DNA of 64,000 nucleotides from an uncultured Paracoccaceae bacterium (GTDB taxonomy: Bacteria; Pseudomonadota; Alphaproteobacteria; Rhodobacterales; Rhodobacteraceae), in contig CANLNT010000001.1 of the NCBI GenBank assembly GCA_947492825.1, positions 1,550,001 to 1,614,000 of the forward strand. Direction: 5' to 3'. Below the pieces are notes generated by a model. The model was not told where the DNA came from. It saw only the letters and a program-made list of their open reading frames with translations, and searched no databases. Every line of letters begins with the position of its first letter. Positions within the stretch are counted from its first letter, which is position 1. The translations under genes and the position numbers were made by a program. This document shows positions 8,614 through 18,642 of this stretch, in pieces.

Positions 8614-9810
8614 ATGCGCCTTGTGACCCTCCTGCTCTCGCTGCTGCTGGCCCTGCCAGCTGCCTTGGCCTCTGCCCAGAATTTTGCGCCTGCCATCACG
8701 GTCGACGACAAGGTGATCACGGTCTTCGAACTGGAACAGCGCCGCAAACTGCTGGAACTCTTCCGCACCCCCGGTGATCTGGACAAACTGGCGCGCGAAC
8801 AATTGATCGAGGACCGCCTCAAGCAAATCGCCTTCGACCGGCGCGGCCTTGCCATCACCCCCGAAGCCCTGGCAACCGAGGTCGAGGCCTTTGCCGGTCG
8901 TGCCAACCTCAGCACCGAACAATTCACCGCTATTCTGGCGCAAAACGGCGTGGCCTATGAAACGCTCGAGGAATTCGTGCGCATCGGTGCCAGCTGGCGG
9001 GACTACATCCGCTCGCGCTTTGGCAATGCGGTGAACATCACCGCCGCTGACATCGACCGCGCGCTGGGGCAATCCGGTGCCGGGGCCGACGGGATCGAAG
9101 TGCTCTTGTCCGAAATCATCATCCCCGCACCACCGCCACGGGCAGCGCAGGCCAACGCGCTGGCGCAACAAATCTCGCAGACCACGTCGCAAGCGCAGTT
9201 TTCCAGCTTTGCGCGCCAGTATTCAGCGCTGCCCTCGCGCAATAACGGTGGGCGTCTCGGCTGGCTGCCAATCTCGAACTACCCGCCACAACTGCAAAAC
9301 CTGATTTTGGGCCTGTCCCCGGGCGAGGTCACAGCCCCCATTGGTATCACCAATGGCGTCGCACTCTTTCAGATGCGCGGCGTGCGCGAAGTGGCGTTTT
9401 CCGCACCGGCCCCCGCCAGCATCGAATATGCCGCCTACTACATGCCCGGTGCCGGCACCGACGCAGGCCGTGCGGCAGCGGCTCGGCTGGCGCTCGATGT
9501 GGATGTCTGCGACGATCTTTACGGGGCCGCTCAAGGCCAGCCGCCAGAGGTGCTGGAACGCAATACCCTGACACCTGCCGAGATCCCGCAGGACATCGCG
9601 CTGGAACTGGCCCGGCTCGACCGGGGCGAGGTCAGCTATAACGTCACCCGTGGCGACAACATCGTCTTTGTGATGCTCTGCAACCGCTTGACCACCGGTG
9701 GTGGTGGCGACCGCGAGGCTGTGGCCAACCAATTGCGCAGCCAACGCCTTGCCGGTTTTGCAGCCGCCCTTCTGGAAGACCTGCGCGCCTCTGTTGTCAT
9801 CAACGGCTGA
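8614..9810 (+). CDS. surA: periplasmic peptidyl-prolyl isomerase/chaperone SurA
   Basis: A 398-residue exported protein: signal peptide ending ALASAQ, a SurA N-terminal chaperone domain (residues about 25-150) and a parvulin rotamase domain with SALPSRNNGGRLGW. A TTG at 8608 is in frame, but the AAAGGA sequence at 8600 is correctly spaced only for the ATG at 8614. SurA chaperones barrel proteins such as LptD to the BAM complex. Its stop overlaps the pdxA start (TGATG). Confidence 0.92.
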   Translation: MRLVTLLLSLLLALPAALASAQNFAPAITVDDKVITVFELEQRRKLLELFRTPGDLDKLAREQLIEDRLKQIAFDRRGLAITPEALATEVEAFAGRANLSTEQFTAILAQNGVAYETLEEFVRIGASWRDYIRSRFGNAVNITAADIDRALGQSGAGADGIEVLLSEIIIPAPPPRAAQANALAQQISQTTSQAQFSSFARQYSALPSRNNGGRLGWLPISNYPPQLQNLILGLSPGEVTAPIGITNGVALFQMRGVREVAFSAPAPASIEYAAYYMPGAGTDAGRAAAARLALDVDVCDDLYGAAQGQPPEVLERNTLTPAEIPQDIALELARLDRGEVSYNVTRGDNIVFVMLCNRLTTGGGGDREAVANQLRSQRLAGFAAALLEDLRASVVING

Positions 9811-10739
9811 TGTCCCGGCCTCCCATCGTCATCAGTTGCGGTGAACCCGCTGGCATCGGGCAAGAGGTGGCCGTGGCCGCTTGGGCCGCGCTCAAGTCAG
9901 AGATGCCGCTGGCGTGGATCGGTGATCCATCGCACCTGCCGCCTGGCACACCCAGTGATTTCCCGGTGATCGCGCGCGACTTTGGCGCACCGCGCACCCC
10001 CGGCGTGGCCAATCCCGCCCATGCCCAAGGGGTGATCGACGCCATCGCTGATGGGGTCGCAATGGTGCAATCCGGTCAGGCCCGTGCGATCTGTACCGCA
10101 CCCATCCACAAAGCCGCCCTGCAGGACGGCGCAGGCTTTGCCTACCCCGGCCATACCGAATACCTTGCCGCCTTGGCGGGTGACGTACCGGTCGTGATGA
10201 TGCTGGCCTGTGACGCGCTGCGGGTTGTGCCTGCGACCATTCACATTCCCCTTGCCGCTGTCCCTGCGCAACTGACCGCCCGGCTGTTGACCGACACGGT
10301 GTTGATTACCGCGCGCGCCTTGCAGCGGGACTTTGGCATTGCCGCACCCCGGATCGCCATCGCAGGCCTGAACCCGCATGCCGGTGAAGACGGCAAGATG
10401 GGGCAGGAAGAGTTTGAGATCATCCGCCCCGTTGTTACCGCGCTGCGCGCGCAGGGGCTTGATCTGCGCGGGCCGATGTCAGCCGATACGATGTTTCACG
10501 CAGGCGCGCGGGCTGGCTATGACGCGGCGATCTGCATGTACCATGATCAGGCCCTGATCCCGATCAAGACGCTGGATTTTGCAGGCGGGGTGAATGTGAC
10601 CCTTGGCCTGCCCTTTATCCGCACATCCCCCGATCACGGCACCGCCTTTGACATTGCAGGCACCGGTCAGGCGGACCCGACGTCAATGATTGCCGCTTTG
10701 CGCATGGCCGCGCAAATGGCCGAAACGCAGGGGCGGTAG
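9810..10739 (+). CDS. pdxA: 4-hydroxythreonine-4-phosphate dehydrogenase
   Basis: A 309-residue PdxA enzyme of the DXP-dependent pyridoxal phosphate pathway, oxidising 4-phosphohydroxythreonine with NAD+. Visible hallmarks are the GEPAGIG N-terminus, the metal-site His in PGHTEYLA, GLNPHAGE and the MYHDQALIPIK motif. The lptD-surA-pdxA-rsmA order is conserved in proteobacteria. A palindromic repeat follows the stop. Confidence 0.96.
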   Translation: MSRPPIVISCGEPAGIGQEVAVAAWAALKSEMPLAWIGDPSHLPPGTPSDFPVIARDFGAPRTPGVANPAHAQGVIDAIADGVAMVQSGQARAICTAPIHKAALQDGAGFAYPGHTEYLAALAGDVPVVMMLACDALRVVPATIHIPLAAVPAQLTARLLTDTVLITARALQRDFGIAAPRIAIAGLNPHAGEDGKMGQEEFEIIRPVVTALRAQGLDLRGPMSADTMFHAGARAGYDAAICMYHDQALIPIKTLDFAGGVNVTLGLPFIRTSPDHGTAFDIAGTGQADPTSMIAALRMAAQMAETQGR

Positions 10740-10742
10740 TGC

Positions 10743-10776
10743 GATTTTTCGTCGAAAAATCGGCGCCTCCGGCGGG
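10743..10776 (+). repeat. dispersed palindrome plus GC-rich tail, copy 2
   Basis: A perfect palindrome-like hairpin, GATTTTTCG-T-CGAAAAATC (10743-10761), begins three bases after the pdxA stop. It is followed by GGCGCCTCCGGCGGG and a T-rich stretch leading into rsmA. The same composite occurs on the other strand at 22080-22116. It may act as a 3'-end hairpin or partial terminator between genes. Confidence 0.7.
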
Positions 10777-10808
10777 CATATTTGTTTTCAAAAGAAAGAC
10801 CACGCCCC

Positions 10809-11642
10809 GTGATTGATGACCTGCCTCCACTGCGCGACGTGATTGATGAACACGGGATCGCAGCCAAGAAATCGCTGGGTCAGAATTTTCTGCTGGACCT
10901 GAACCTGACGGCCAAAATCGCGCGCCTGGCCGGTGATCTGTCAGAGACCGACGTGCTTGAAGTGGGGCCCGGCCCCGGTGGCCTGACCCGTGGGCTGCTG
11001 GCCGAAGGCGCGCGCCGGGTGCTGGCGATTGAAAAGGACCCGCGCTGTCTGCCTGCGCTCGATCAGATCGCGCAGCGCTATCCGGGCCGGTTGCAGGTGA
11101 TTGGTGGCGATGCGCTTGACGTGGATGTGGCGCAACACCTGACACCGCCTTACAAGATCGCCGCGAACCTGCCCTATAACGTCGGCACCGAATTGCTGGT
11201 GCGCTGGCTGTCGCCGCCTGATTGGCCGCCGCAATGGTCGTCACTGACGCTGATGTTCCAGCGCGAGGTGGCGCAGCGGATCACCGCACAACCGGGCAGC
11301 AAGGCCTACGGCCGCCTTGCGATCCTTGCACAATGGCGCAGCGATCCCCGGATCGTGCTTGATTTGCCGCCCGAGGCGTTCAGCCCCGCCCCCAAGGTAT
11401 CATCAGCGGTGGTGCATTTGACCGCCCTGCCCGCACCGCGCTTTCCCGCGGATGCCGCGACCTTGTCACGGGTTGTGGCCGCAGCGTTCAACCAGCGCCG
11501 CAAGATGCTGCGCTCTGCGCTCAAATCGGTCTCTCCTCAGATCGAGGATCATTTGATCGCCGCAGGCATCAAACCGACCGAACGCGCCGAACAGGTCGGG
11601 CTAGAGGCGTTCTGCGCCCTCGCCCGTAGCCTCGCCGGATGA
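10809..11642 (+). CDS. rsmA: 16S rRNA dimethyladenosine transferase
   Basis: A 277-residue KsgA/RsmA enzyme that dimethylates A1518 and A1519 of 16S rRNA. Motifs are [11 protein letters not shown], the SAM-binding [11 protein letters not shown] and the catalytic NLPYNVGT. The GTG at 10809 ([12 protein letters not shown]) is preferred over a TTG at 10782 because the family starts close to the PPLR motif and an AAAGAAAG ribosome-binding stretch lies upstream. Its 3' end overlaps the convergent gene by 42 bases. Confidence 0.94.
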   Translation: MIDDLPPLRDVIDEHGIAAKKSLGQNFLLDLNLTAKIARLAGDLSETDVLEVGPGPGGLTRGLLAEGARRVLAIEKDPRCLPALDQIAQRYPGRLQVIGGDALDVDVAQHLTPPYKIAANLPYNVGTELLVRWLSPPDWPPQWSSLTLMFQREVAQRITAQPGSKAYGRLAILAQWRSDPRIVLDLPPEAFSPAPKVSSAVVHLTALPAPRFPADAATLSRVVAAAFNQRRKMLRSALKSVSPQIEDHLIAAGIKPTERAEQVGLEAFCALARSLAG

Positions 11643-12251
11643 GGGACGCGCGCGTGCGACAATCATGCAGTTCCGGCTGTAGCGCGGCACCATATCGCAA
11701 CTGACAACTTCGAACCCGGCGGTGCGCACCATCCGTTCAAGCGCCGCGCTGGTCACCATCGACATATGCGGTTTGCGGCCCATCATCCGGCGCAAAAGAT
11801 CGGGCAGTTTCAGCGCCTGCGTCGGGCCAGCCACCGTTACCGTCCGGGTGATCAACAGGCCACCGGGGCGCAGCAGCCAGTGCATGCGCTGCAAAGCGCG
11901 CGGCACGTCATCCAACAGGTGCAGCAGATCAATCCCCAGCACGATGTCCTGATTGCGCGGCAGGCTCGCGTCTTCGGTGCCAAGGCTGAGACAGCGCACA
12001 TTGCCAAGGCTGCGAGTCCGTGCGGCTGCCACGGACACCAGATCTTCGGCGGCATCGCTGCAGATATAGCTGTCCACATGCGGCGCGATGTCCATCGCCA
12101 GCCGCCCGTCGCCACCCCCCAGTTCAAGCACCTGATCGCCCGGTTTCACAAAACTCAGAATACGCTCTGCCGTCGCATGTTGTGTCGGACACACCGCATC
12201 ATGCGTATCCGCCCGCTGGCCCAATTGGGCCAGTGAAACCTTGTCTGGCAT
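11601..12251 (-). CDS. class I SAM-dependent methyltransferase
   Basis: A 216-residue methyltransferase with [15 protein letters not shown] (motif I), ICSDAAED (motif II) and [11 protein letters not shown] (motif post-III). The substrate is not identifiable; similar folds modify small molecules or lipids. The last 42 bases overlap rsmA tail to tail. Both frames are well formed there, so the overlap appears real. Confidence 0.82.
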   Translation of the reverse strand: MPDKVSLAQLGQRADTHDAVCPTQHATAERILSFVKPGDQVLELGGGDGRLAMDIAPHVDSYICSDAAEDLVSVAAARTRSLGNVRCLSLGTEDASLPRNQDIVLGIDLLHLLDDVPRALQRMHWLLRPGGLLITRTVTVAGPTQALKLPDLLRRMMGRKPHMSMVTSAALERMVRTAGFEVVSCDMVPRYSRNCMIVARARPSSGEATGEGAERL

Positions 12252-12356
12252 TCAGTCTCTCTCCCTGTCGGCCACACACACGGCCAGTCTCCCACGTTTG
12301 ACTTACCCAAGGGTAAGCCATGTGAAAACCTGACTTTCGGACAGGTCAAAGCAAAA

Positions 12357-12374
12357 CCCCGCCAATTGGCGGGG
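12357..12374 (-). terminator. intrinsic terminator for the DUF4167 gene
   Basis: The stem CCCCGCC-aatt-GGCGGGG lies just past the DUF4167 stop. Read on the minus strand it is followed by TTTTGCTTT. Confidence 0.75.
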
Positions 12375-12381
12375 CTTGCGG

Positions 12382-12918
12382 TTATTCAGCAGCTTCGGGG
12401 GTGTTGCCGGAATCCTGCGGCGGCGCACCGCCGTCATTCTTGGGCGGGCGCGGCTTGCGTTGGCGCGGTTTGCGCTGTGGCTTGCCGCCCTCCGGGTTCG
12501 GCTGATCCTCTGACCGCGCCTCGGGTGTCTCGACCAATCCGCTATCTGGTTGATCGCCGCCACCGGCTGCGGCCTCTTCCTGCGCGCGCAGACGTTCGTT
12601 GCGCTCGCGGTCACGCTCAGCCTGGCGCTGGCGGTTCTGTTCTTCCTGCTCTTCGCGCTTGGCCTCAACCTCGCGCTGCGCCTCTGCCAGCAGGCGAGTG
12701 TAATGCTCTGCGTGCTGGGCGTAGTTTTCCGCATCCACCCGGTCGCCTGACAAGACGGCATCCCGGTGCATCTGGTTGTATTTCTCGATGATCTGCTGCG
12801 GCGTGCCGCGCACCTTTCCATCAGGGCCCGAGCTATCGAAAACCCGGTTGATGATATTCCCGCCTGAGGGACGGTTGTTGCGGTTCTTGTTCCGCGACCG
12901 CGACTTCGAAGATCTCAT
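12382..12918 (-). CDS. DUF4167 domain protein
   Basis: A 178-residue, highly charged protein. The N-terminal DUF4167 region (basic RSSKSRSRNKNRNNR, then KVRGTPQQIIEKYNQMHRDA) is followed by a Glu/Arg coiled-coil stretch (about 75-125) and a Pro/Lys/Gly-rich tail (RKPRQRKPRPPK). The composition suggests RNA or ribosome association, but no function is established. Position downstream of prfA-prmC on the same strand is typical of alphaproteobacteria. Confidence 0.88.
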   Translation of the reverse strand: MRSSKSRSRNKNRNNRPSGGNIINRVFDSSGPDGKVRGTPQQIIEKYNQMHRDAVLSGDRVDAENYAQHAEHYTRLLAEAQREVEAKREEQEEQNRQRQAERDRERNERLRAQEEAAAGGGDQPDSGLVETPEARSEDQPNPEGGKPQRKPRQRKPRPPKNDGGAPPQDSGNTPEAAE

Positions 12919-13086
12919 GATGTGCTTTCGTCAAGCCTGTGGCAAATGTTGCGCTTTGAAGGGCGTGTCGCAGCAGTGCGATCCAAGGGCCCAAGCGTTT
13001 TTGGCGACTTGCCGCGGTGAGCCGATGCTCAACCTGCGACGACCTTCAAAAAGCATGAAGTCTGCCGCAACACAAGCCCAAATCCC

Positions 13087-13953
13087 TTAAGATGTCGCTA
13101 AAATACCCTGACTGCGCGGTTTTTCACCGCTTACGACCCGGTCACGCCCGTCCAGATCGGGTGTCACGGCGATGTTTGCGAATCCCGCATCCGCCATCAT
13201 CGCGCGGACCGCATCGCCCTGCGTCGGGCCGATTTCCAGCAATAACCGCCCGCCTCGCGTCAAATGTGCCTGCGCCTGTGCGGTCAGAATACGGTAGGCC
13301 CCCAGCCCGTCACCCTCGTCGGTCAGCGCCATGCGCGGTTCAAAGTCGCGCACCTCGGGTGCCAACCCCGGCATTTCGTCGGCGGCGATGTAAGGCGGGT
13401 TGCTGACGATCAGGTCGAAATCCGCGCCCTCCGGCACGGCTGCAAACCAGTCGCCTGCGTGAAACTGCACCCGGTCCGCCACGCCCAATCGCGCCGCGTT
13501 GCGCCCCGCAACCGCCAGTGCAGCGGGCGATGCATCGGTGCCAACACCAAAACTCGCCACACCAGATTCCGCCAGCAGCGTGGCCAGAATGGCACCCGAT
13601 CCGGTGCCCAGATCCAGAACCCGCAGGAACGGACGTTTCAGCGCCTCGGCCACCAGAATTTCGGTTTCAGGCCTTGGGTCCAACACGTCGCCGTTCACTT
13701 CAAACTGGCGGCCGTAGAACGCGCGCAGGCCCGTCAGATGTGACACCGGCACACGACGCGCCCGCGCCGCCACCATGTCCATAAACGCCGCTTCCTGCGC
13801 CACACCCAAAGCGTCCGGCAACACCAGCGTCACCCGGCTGGCGTCGATGTCCAGCGCGTGGGCCAATATGCGACGCGCATCGCGGGCGGCATCGTCAATG
13901 CCCGCATCCTTGAGCGTCGCGATCGCCGCGGCCAACGCCTCTTGTGCGGTCAT
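13087..13953 (-). CDS. prmC: release factor glutamine methyltransferase
   Basis: A 288-residue PrmC/HemK that methylates the GGQ glutamine of release factors. It has a helical N-terminal domain, the SAM motif [11 protein letters not shown] and the catalytic [10 protein letters not shown]. The start overlaps the prfA stop by four bases, matching its role on the upstream product. Confidence 0.95.
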   Translation of the reverse strand: MTAQEALAAAIATLKDAGIDDAARDARRILAHALDIDASRVTLVLPDALGVAQEAAFMDMVAARARRVPVSHLTGLRAFYGRQFEVNGDVLDPRPETEILVAEALKRPFLRVLDLGTGSGAILATLLAESGVASFGVGTDASPAALAVAGRNAARLGVADRVQFHAGDWFAAVPEGADFDLIVSNPPYIAADEMPGLAPEVRDFEPRMALTDEGDGLGAYRILTAQAQAHLTRGGRLLLEIGPTQGDAVRAMMADAGFANIAVTPDLDGRDRVVSGEKPRSQGILATS

Positions 13954-15008
13954 GCCTCGCCCATCTCGGCCAGCAATTGCGCCTGCGCATCCGCCTGCAG
14001 CGCGTCAATCGTTTCATCCAGATCGCCCTGCATCACCTGCCCCAGCGAATAAAGCGTCAGGTTGATCCGGTGATCCGTCATGCGGCCTTGCGGGAAATTA
14101 TAAGTCCTGATCCGCTCTGACCGGTCGCCCGACCCGACCTGAGACTTCCTGTCCGCCGACCGTTCCGCGTCCACCTTCTGGCGTTCGAGATCAAACAGTC
14201 GGGTTTTCAACACCTGCATCGCAATCTCGCGGTTGCGGTGCTGTGATTTTTCGGAACTGACCACAATGATCCCTGTGGGTTCGTGCAGGATACGGACGGC
14301 GGAATCGGTGGTGTTCACATGCTGCCCGCCTGACCCGCTGGCGCGCATGGTATCAATCCGAATGTCGCCAGGGTTGATCTCGATATCCACGTCCTCGGCC
14401 TCGGGCAGCACGGCCACCGTCGCGGCAGAGGTATGGATACGCCCCCCGCTTTCGGTCTCAGGCACCCGCTGCACGCGGTGCACACCGCTTTCATACTTCA
14501 ACCGGGCAAAAACCCCCTCGCCCGCGACCCGCGCCGTCACCTCTTTGACGCCGCCCAACTCGCTTAAGGATTGTTCGATGATCTCAAACGACCAGCCCTG
14601 CTTTTCGGCATAGCGCTGATACATGCGCAGCAGATCTGCTGCAAAAAGCCCCGCCTCATCCCCGCCCGTTCCGGGCCGGATTTCCAGCAGCGCAGGCCGG
14701 CCATCAGCGGCATCTTTGGGCAAAAGCGCCAGTTGCACGTCGCTTTCGGATCGCTCTAACGCAGCGCGCAGGTCCGGCAGCTCCATCTCTGCCAACTCTT
14801 TCATCTCGGGATCGTCCAGCATCGCCTCGGCATCCGCAATCTGGCTCACCAGCCCCTGATAATGCTGCACCGTCTCAACCACAGGCTTCAACTCGCTGTA
14901 TTCCTTGGCGAGCGCTGCGATATCGCCCCCATCCACGCCGCCCGACATCTTCGCCTCCAGAAACTGGAAACGGTCGATGATCTGGTGCATGCGGTCGGTG
15001 GGTATCAT
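13950..15008 (-). CDS. prfA: peptide chain release factor 1
   Basis: A 352-residue RF1 that ends translation at UAA/UAG. The GGQ motif sits in [16 protein letters not shown] with the usual upstream domain 2. Length and full co-linearity are normal, and the RNP-like [12 protein letters not shown] segment is present. It forms an operon with prmC downstream. Confidence 0.97.
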   Translation of the reverse strand: MIPTDRMHQIIDRFQFLEAKMSGGVDGGDIAALAKEYSELKPVVETVQHYQGLVSQIADAEAMLDDPEMKELAEMELPDLRAALERSESDVQLALLPKDAADGRPALLEIRPGTGGDEAGLFAADLLRMYQRYAEKQGWSFEIIEQSLSELGGVKEVTARVAGEGVFARLKYESGVHRVQRVPETESGGRIHTSAATVAVLPEAEDVDIEINPGDIRIDTMRASGSGGQHVNTTDSAVRILHEPTGIIVVSSEKSQHRNREIAMQVLKTRLFDLERQKVDAERSADRKSQVGSGDRSERIRTYNFPQGRMTDHRINLTLYSLGQVMQGDLDETIDALQADAQAQLLAEMGEA

Positions 15009-15039
15009 CCCTTGCAGATGCCGCCTGCGCCCGGTTTCG

Positions 15040-15480
15040 TCAAGACGGCGTCACAACCAGCGGGCCAAGCTGAGACAGCCAACCAATGATCCGATTGCGG
15101 TTCACCGCCAAATCCGCAGCACCAAACTTTGACCGGCCATAGATGACCAACAGCCCATCCTGAAACGCCACCGTGGTAAAATCAGGAAAACCCCAGATCA
15201 GGCTGCGGGTCTGAAACACCAGCATATTCTGATCGACGCCGCCCGCGATCAACTGCGTCCGTGGCGCTGCAATTGCGGCGCTTTCCAACGCGCGCAACAC
15301 GCCCTCTTGGGTGGTCTGCACCTCACGCGCCGCCAGATAGCTGCGCGGTCCGGTGATGCTTTGCACGCCATCAACAGGCGGGATGTCCACCCAATTTGCA
15401 GGATCAATCGGCGCAAACCGCACCCAAAACGCGGCGCAAATCAGAAAAACGCCGAGAAGCGCAAAGATTTTAGGAAACAA
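15040..15480 (-). CDS. DUF1499 domain protein
   Basis: A 146-residue protein with an N-terminal membrane anchor ([16 protein letters not shown]). It then has a DUF1499 domain with typical [23 protein letters not shown] and a terminal [10 protein letters not shown]. The domain's function is unknown and it probably faces the periplasm. It lies between prfA and the agmatinase pair on the same strand. Confidence 0.82.
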   Translation of the reverse strand: MFPKIFALLGVFLICAAFWVRFAPIDPANWVDIPPVDGVQSITGPRSYLAAREVQTTQEGVLRALESAAIAAPRTQLIAGGVDQNMLVFQTRSLIWGFPDFTTVAFQDGLLVIYGRSKFGAADLAVNRNRIIGWLSQLGPLVVTPS

Positions 15481-15504
15481 AGCCGTCCGCCCTTTTACTG
15501 CTGG

Positions 15505-16449
15505 CTACCGATATTGCACGCCGGGCAGGATCGACAAGAGTTCAAACATCAGGTTCGCCCCCGTCAGCGCGGTGTTCCCGCTGGTGTCGTAAGGCGGCGA
15601 CACCTCCACCAGATCGCAGCCCACAATGTTCAATCCTTTCAACCCCCGGATTAGCTCCATCGCTTGAGGCGTGGTCAGCCCGCCGATCTCTGGTGTGCCA
15701 GTGCCGGGGGCATAGGCCGGATCAAGTGAATCGATGTCGTAAGTGATATACGTCGGGTGATTCCCGATCTGCGCGCGGATACTTTCCCCCAATGGCGTCA
15801 AAGACTTATGCCACAAGGTTGGTGCCAGATACTGATTGAACCCCCAGCCCGCAGCCTCGGTGAAATCATCCGCAGTGTAGCCCGTGCCGCGCAACCCAAT
15901 CTGATGCACCTTGTCGGCCACGATAATCCCTTCTTCATAGGCGCGGCGGAAGACCGTGCCGTGGGTCTCGCGCTCGCCGAACATCTCGTCGTTGACATCC
16001 GCATGGGCATCCACATGCACCAGCGCGACAGGTCCGTGTTTCTTGGCAATCGACCGCAGGATCGGCAGCGTCATCGTGTGATCCCCGCCAAGGCCCATCG
16101 GAATCACATCATGAGTTAAGTGTGCATCGTAAGTCTCTGTAATAATGCGAATTGTGTCGCTCAGGCTAAACGTATTCACCGCCACATCACCCAGGTCCGC
16201 ACAGTTCAGCGCATCAAAAGGCGCGGCCCCCGTCTGAATGTTATAGGGCCGGATCATCGCGCTTTCCTGCCGCAGCTGTTTCGGCCCAAACCGGGTGCCT
16301 GACCGCCAGCTTGTGCCAATATCCATCGGCACCCCGATAAACCCCACATCCAGCCCCTCAGCCGTCGCCGCTTCTGGCAGCCGCATAAAGGTCTGCGGCC
16401 CGGAAAACCGCGCCAGATCATTCCCCGAAATCGGCATCGCTGGCATCAT
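15505..16449 (-). CDS. speB: agmatinase-family ureohydrolase (first of a pair)
   Basis: A 314-residue arginase/agmatinase-family enzyme with the dinuclear Mn motifs GGDHTMTLP, VHVDAHADVNDE and YDIDSLDPAYAPGTGTPE. It releases urea from a guanidino compound, probably agmatine, giving putrescine. The ATG at 16449 follows AAAAGGA closely and overlaps the upstream gene's stop, so the pair is translationally coupled. Guanidinobutyrase or guanidinopropionase activity is an alternative. Confidence 0.88.
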   Translation of the reverse strand: MMPAMPISGNDLARFSGPQTFMRLPEAATAEGLDVGFIGVPMDIGTSWRSGTRFGPKQLRQESAMIRPYNIQTGAAPFDALNCADLGDVAVNTFSLSDTIRIITETYDAHLTHDVIPMGLGGDHTMTLPILRSIAKKHGPVALVHVDAHADVNDEMFGERETHGTVFRRAYEEGIIVADKVHQIGLRGTGYTADDFTEAAGWGFNQYLAPTLWHKSLTPLGESIRAQIGNHPTYITYDIDSLDPAYAPGTGTPEIGGLTTPQAMELIRGLKGLNIVGCDLVEVSPPYDTSGNTALTGANLMFELLSILPGVQYR

Positions 16450-17414
16450 TTTTTCCTTTTGTTCCAAAGGTTCAGGCAAATCAGTTCCATCGCTACATGC
16501 GCCCCTGCAATCGCCGTGGCCCCGGTGGTGTCATAGGGTGGAGAGACTTCAACCACGTCGCCCCCCACCATGTTGATCCCCGCCAGATCGCGCAGCATCG
16601 CCGCCGCCTGCCAACTGGCCAGCCCGCCCCAGACCGGTGTGCCGGTGCCGGGCGCAAAGGCCGGGTCCAGCGCATCAATGTCAAAGGTCAGATAGGTGGG
16701 GTGCTGTCCGACAATTTCCTTAATCCGATCAACAACATGCGCGGCACCCTTCTCGTGACAGGTCCGCGCATCAATATAGGGCATCCCGCAGTAATCCTCG
16801 CACTCGGTCCGGATGCCGACCTGCACCGACCGCGTCACATCCACCAGCCCCAGTTTCACGGCCTTGTACATGAACGTCCCGTGATCAATCCGTTCCATGT
16901 CGTCATCCGCCCACAGATCACTGTGCGCATCAAACTGGATCACCGACATCGGCCCGAATTTCGCCGCGTAAGCCTTTAGAATCGGGAGCGTTATGAAATG
17001 ATCACCCCCCAGCGTGATCGATCCGACCCCGGCGTCCAGAATGCCCGCGATATGCGCCTCCAACAGGCCAGGAAAGCTGGGTGTATGGGCATAATCAAAG
17101 GCCACATCGCCGTAATCCACGACAGCAAACTCGCTCAGCGGGTCAAATCCGTCCCAGCCATAGGGCGGATCATAGGGTTGCAGGCATGATGCCTCTCGGA
17201 TCGCGCGCGGGCCGAACCGCGTGCCGGTCCGGTGCGTCACCGCCTGATCAAACGGCACACCAGTAATCGCCAGATCCGCCCCACTCAGATCCTTGGAGTA
17301 GGTCCGGCGCAGGAACGACACCGCCCCGCCAAAAGCGTTTTCATACCCCAACCCCGCCAGCCCCTTGCGGGTGAAGGCCAGATCAATCTGTTTCTTTGCA
17401 TTATCCAGCGTCAC
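16446..17414 (-). CDS. agmatinase-family ureohydrolase (second of a pair)
   Basis: A 322-residue paralogue of the downstream gene with the same metal motifs (LGGDHFITLP, IQFDAHSDLWAD, DIDALDPAFAPGTGTP). It has a different N-terminal extension of about 40 residues before the fold. Divergence between the two copies suggests different guanidino substrates. Its start is four bases downstream of the M20 peptidase stop, so the three genes form one unit. Confidence 0.88.
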   Translation of the reverse strand: MTLDNAKKQIDLAFTRKGLAGLGYENAFGGAVSFLRRTYSKDLSGADLAITGVPFDQAVTHRTGTRFGPRAIREASCLQPYDPPYGWDGFDPLSEFAVVDYGDVAFDYAHTPSFPGLLEAHIAGILDAGVGSITLGGDHFITLPILKAYAAKFGPMSVIQFDAHSDLWADDDMERIDHGTFMYKAVKLGLVDVTRSVQVGIRTECEDYCGMPYIDARTCHEKGAAHVVDRIKEIVGQHPTYLTFDIDALDPAFAPGTGTPVWGGLASWQAAAMLRDLAGINMVGGDVVEVSPPYDTTGATAIAGAHVAMELICLNLWNKRKK

Positions 17415-17418
17415 AAAG

Positions 17419-18585
17419 TTACCCCTTCACCGGCTGCGCCCGTTCAACCAATCGCGCAAAGAAGGACGCGCCATAAGCGGCTGTTTCATCGTCGAAATCA
17501 TAACCCGGGTGGTGCAGCCCGGCAGTTTCCCCATTGCCCACGAACAAATAGGCCCCGGGCCGCGCGTTCAGCAGATAGGAAAAATCCTCGGCGCCCATCT
17601 CGGCGGCGGCGCCCGTCTCTACGCCCGCGTCGCCCGCAATCTCGCGCGCGACCTCTGCGGCAAAGGCCGCGCGGTCGGGGTCATTCACCGTCGCGGGATA
17701 ACCGACCTCATAAGAAAACGCGGCTTCTACCCCATAAGACGCCGCCTGCCCGGCAATCACCTCTGGCAGACGCTTTTGCACCATCTCTTGCGTCTCCCTA
17801 TCAAAGGTCCGCACCGTGCCGTTGATATAGGCCGTCTCGGGGATCACGTTGTTAACCGTGCCCGCGTGAATTTGCGTCACCGAAATCACGATCTCCTTTC
17901 GGCCATCGTGGTTGCGGCTGACAATCGTCTGGATCGCCTGCACCATGCCCACCGCGGCCACAATCGGGTCAATGCAATCCTGCGGATAGGCGCCATGTCC
18001 GCCCTTGCCGGTGATGTGGACCTCAAACGTGTCCACCGCCGCCATGATCGGCCCCAGCGTGGTATAAAACTGCCCCACCGGCGTGCCGGGCGCATTGTGC
18101 AGCGCATAAACCTCGCCCACGTCAAACCGGTCCAGAACCCCTTCCTGCACCATCACATTGCCACCGCCGCCCTCTTCCTCGGCTGGCTGAAAGATCAGCG
18201 CCACACGGCCACTGAAATTGCGCGTCTCTGCCAGATATTGCGCGGCCCCCAGCAACATCGTGGTATGCCCGTCATGGCCGCAGGCATGCATCATGCCGTC
18301 CACCTTGCTGGCGTAGTCCAGCCCGGTCTGTTCCGCCATCGGCAGCGCATCCATATCCGCGCGCAACCCAATGGTCGGCCCCTCACCCTGCCCGTTGATG
18401 ATCGCCACAATCCCGCTTTCCGCGATACCTTCGTGAATTTCATCGACCCCAAAGGCGCGCAGCTTTTCGGCCACAAAACCCGCCGTCTTGTGACAGTCAA
18501 ACATCAGCTCTGGCATGGTGTGCAGATGCCGCCGCCAGGTCTTCATCTCTTCGGCATATCCCGCAATCCGGTTCACAACTGGCAT
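17419..18585 (-). CDS. M20 family amidohydrolase (hippurate hydrolase-like)
   Basis: A 388-residue M20D metallohydrolase with the metal motifs LRADMDALPM, HACGHDGHT and the catalytic EEEGGGG. It would hydrolyse an N-acyl amino acid or a similar amide. The ATG at 18585 sits eight bases after AGGGGAG; a GTG at 18594 is too close to that site. Linkage to two ureohydrolases suggests catabolism of an acylated guanidino or amino compound, which is inference. Confidence 0.9.
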   Translation of the reverse strand: MPVVNRIAGYAEEMKTWRRHLHTMPELMFDCHKTAGFVAEKLRAFGVDEIHEGIAESGIVAIINGQGEGPTIGLRADMDALPMAEQTGLDYASKVDGMMHACGHDGHTTMLLGAAQYLAETRNFSGRVALIFQPAEEEGGGGNVMVQEGVLDRFDVGEVYALHNAPGTPVGQFYTTLGPIMAAVDTFEVHITGKGGHGAYPQDCIDPIVAAVGMVQAIQTIVSRNHDGRKEIVISVTQIHAGTVNNVIPETAYINGTVRTFDRETQEMVQKRLPEVIAGQAASYGVEAAFSYEVGYPATVNDPDRAAFAAEVAREIAGDAGVETGAAAEMGAEDFSYLLNARPGAYLFVGNGETAGLHHPGYDFDDETAAYGASFFARLVERAQPVKG

Positions 18586-18642
18586 GGCCTTCACTCCCCT
18601 GGCTCGTTAGCCTCAGACAACACCAGCAAGGACGCTTTCGCA

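Noticed and set aside
17365-18642. A 5' extension of the mazG frame
   Set aside because: The extension is antisense to the M20 amidohydrolase and MazG homology begins only at the ATG at 18643.
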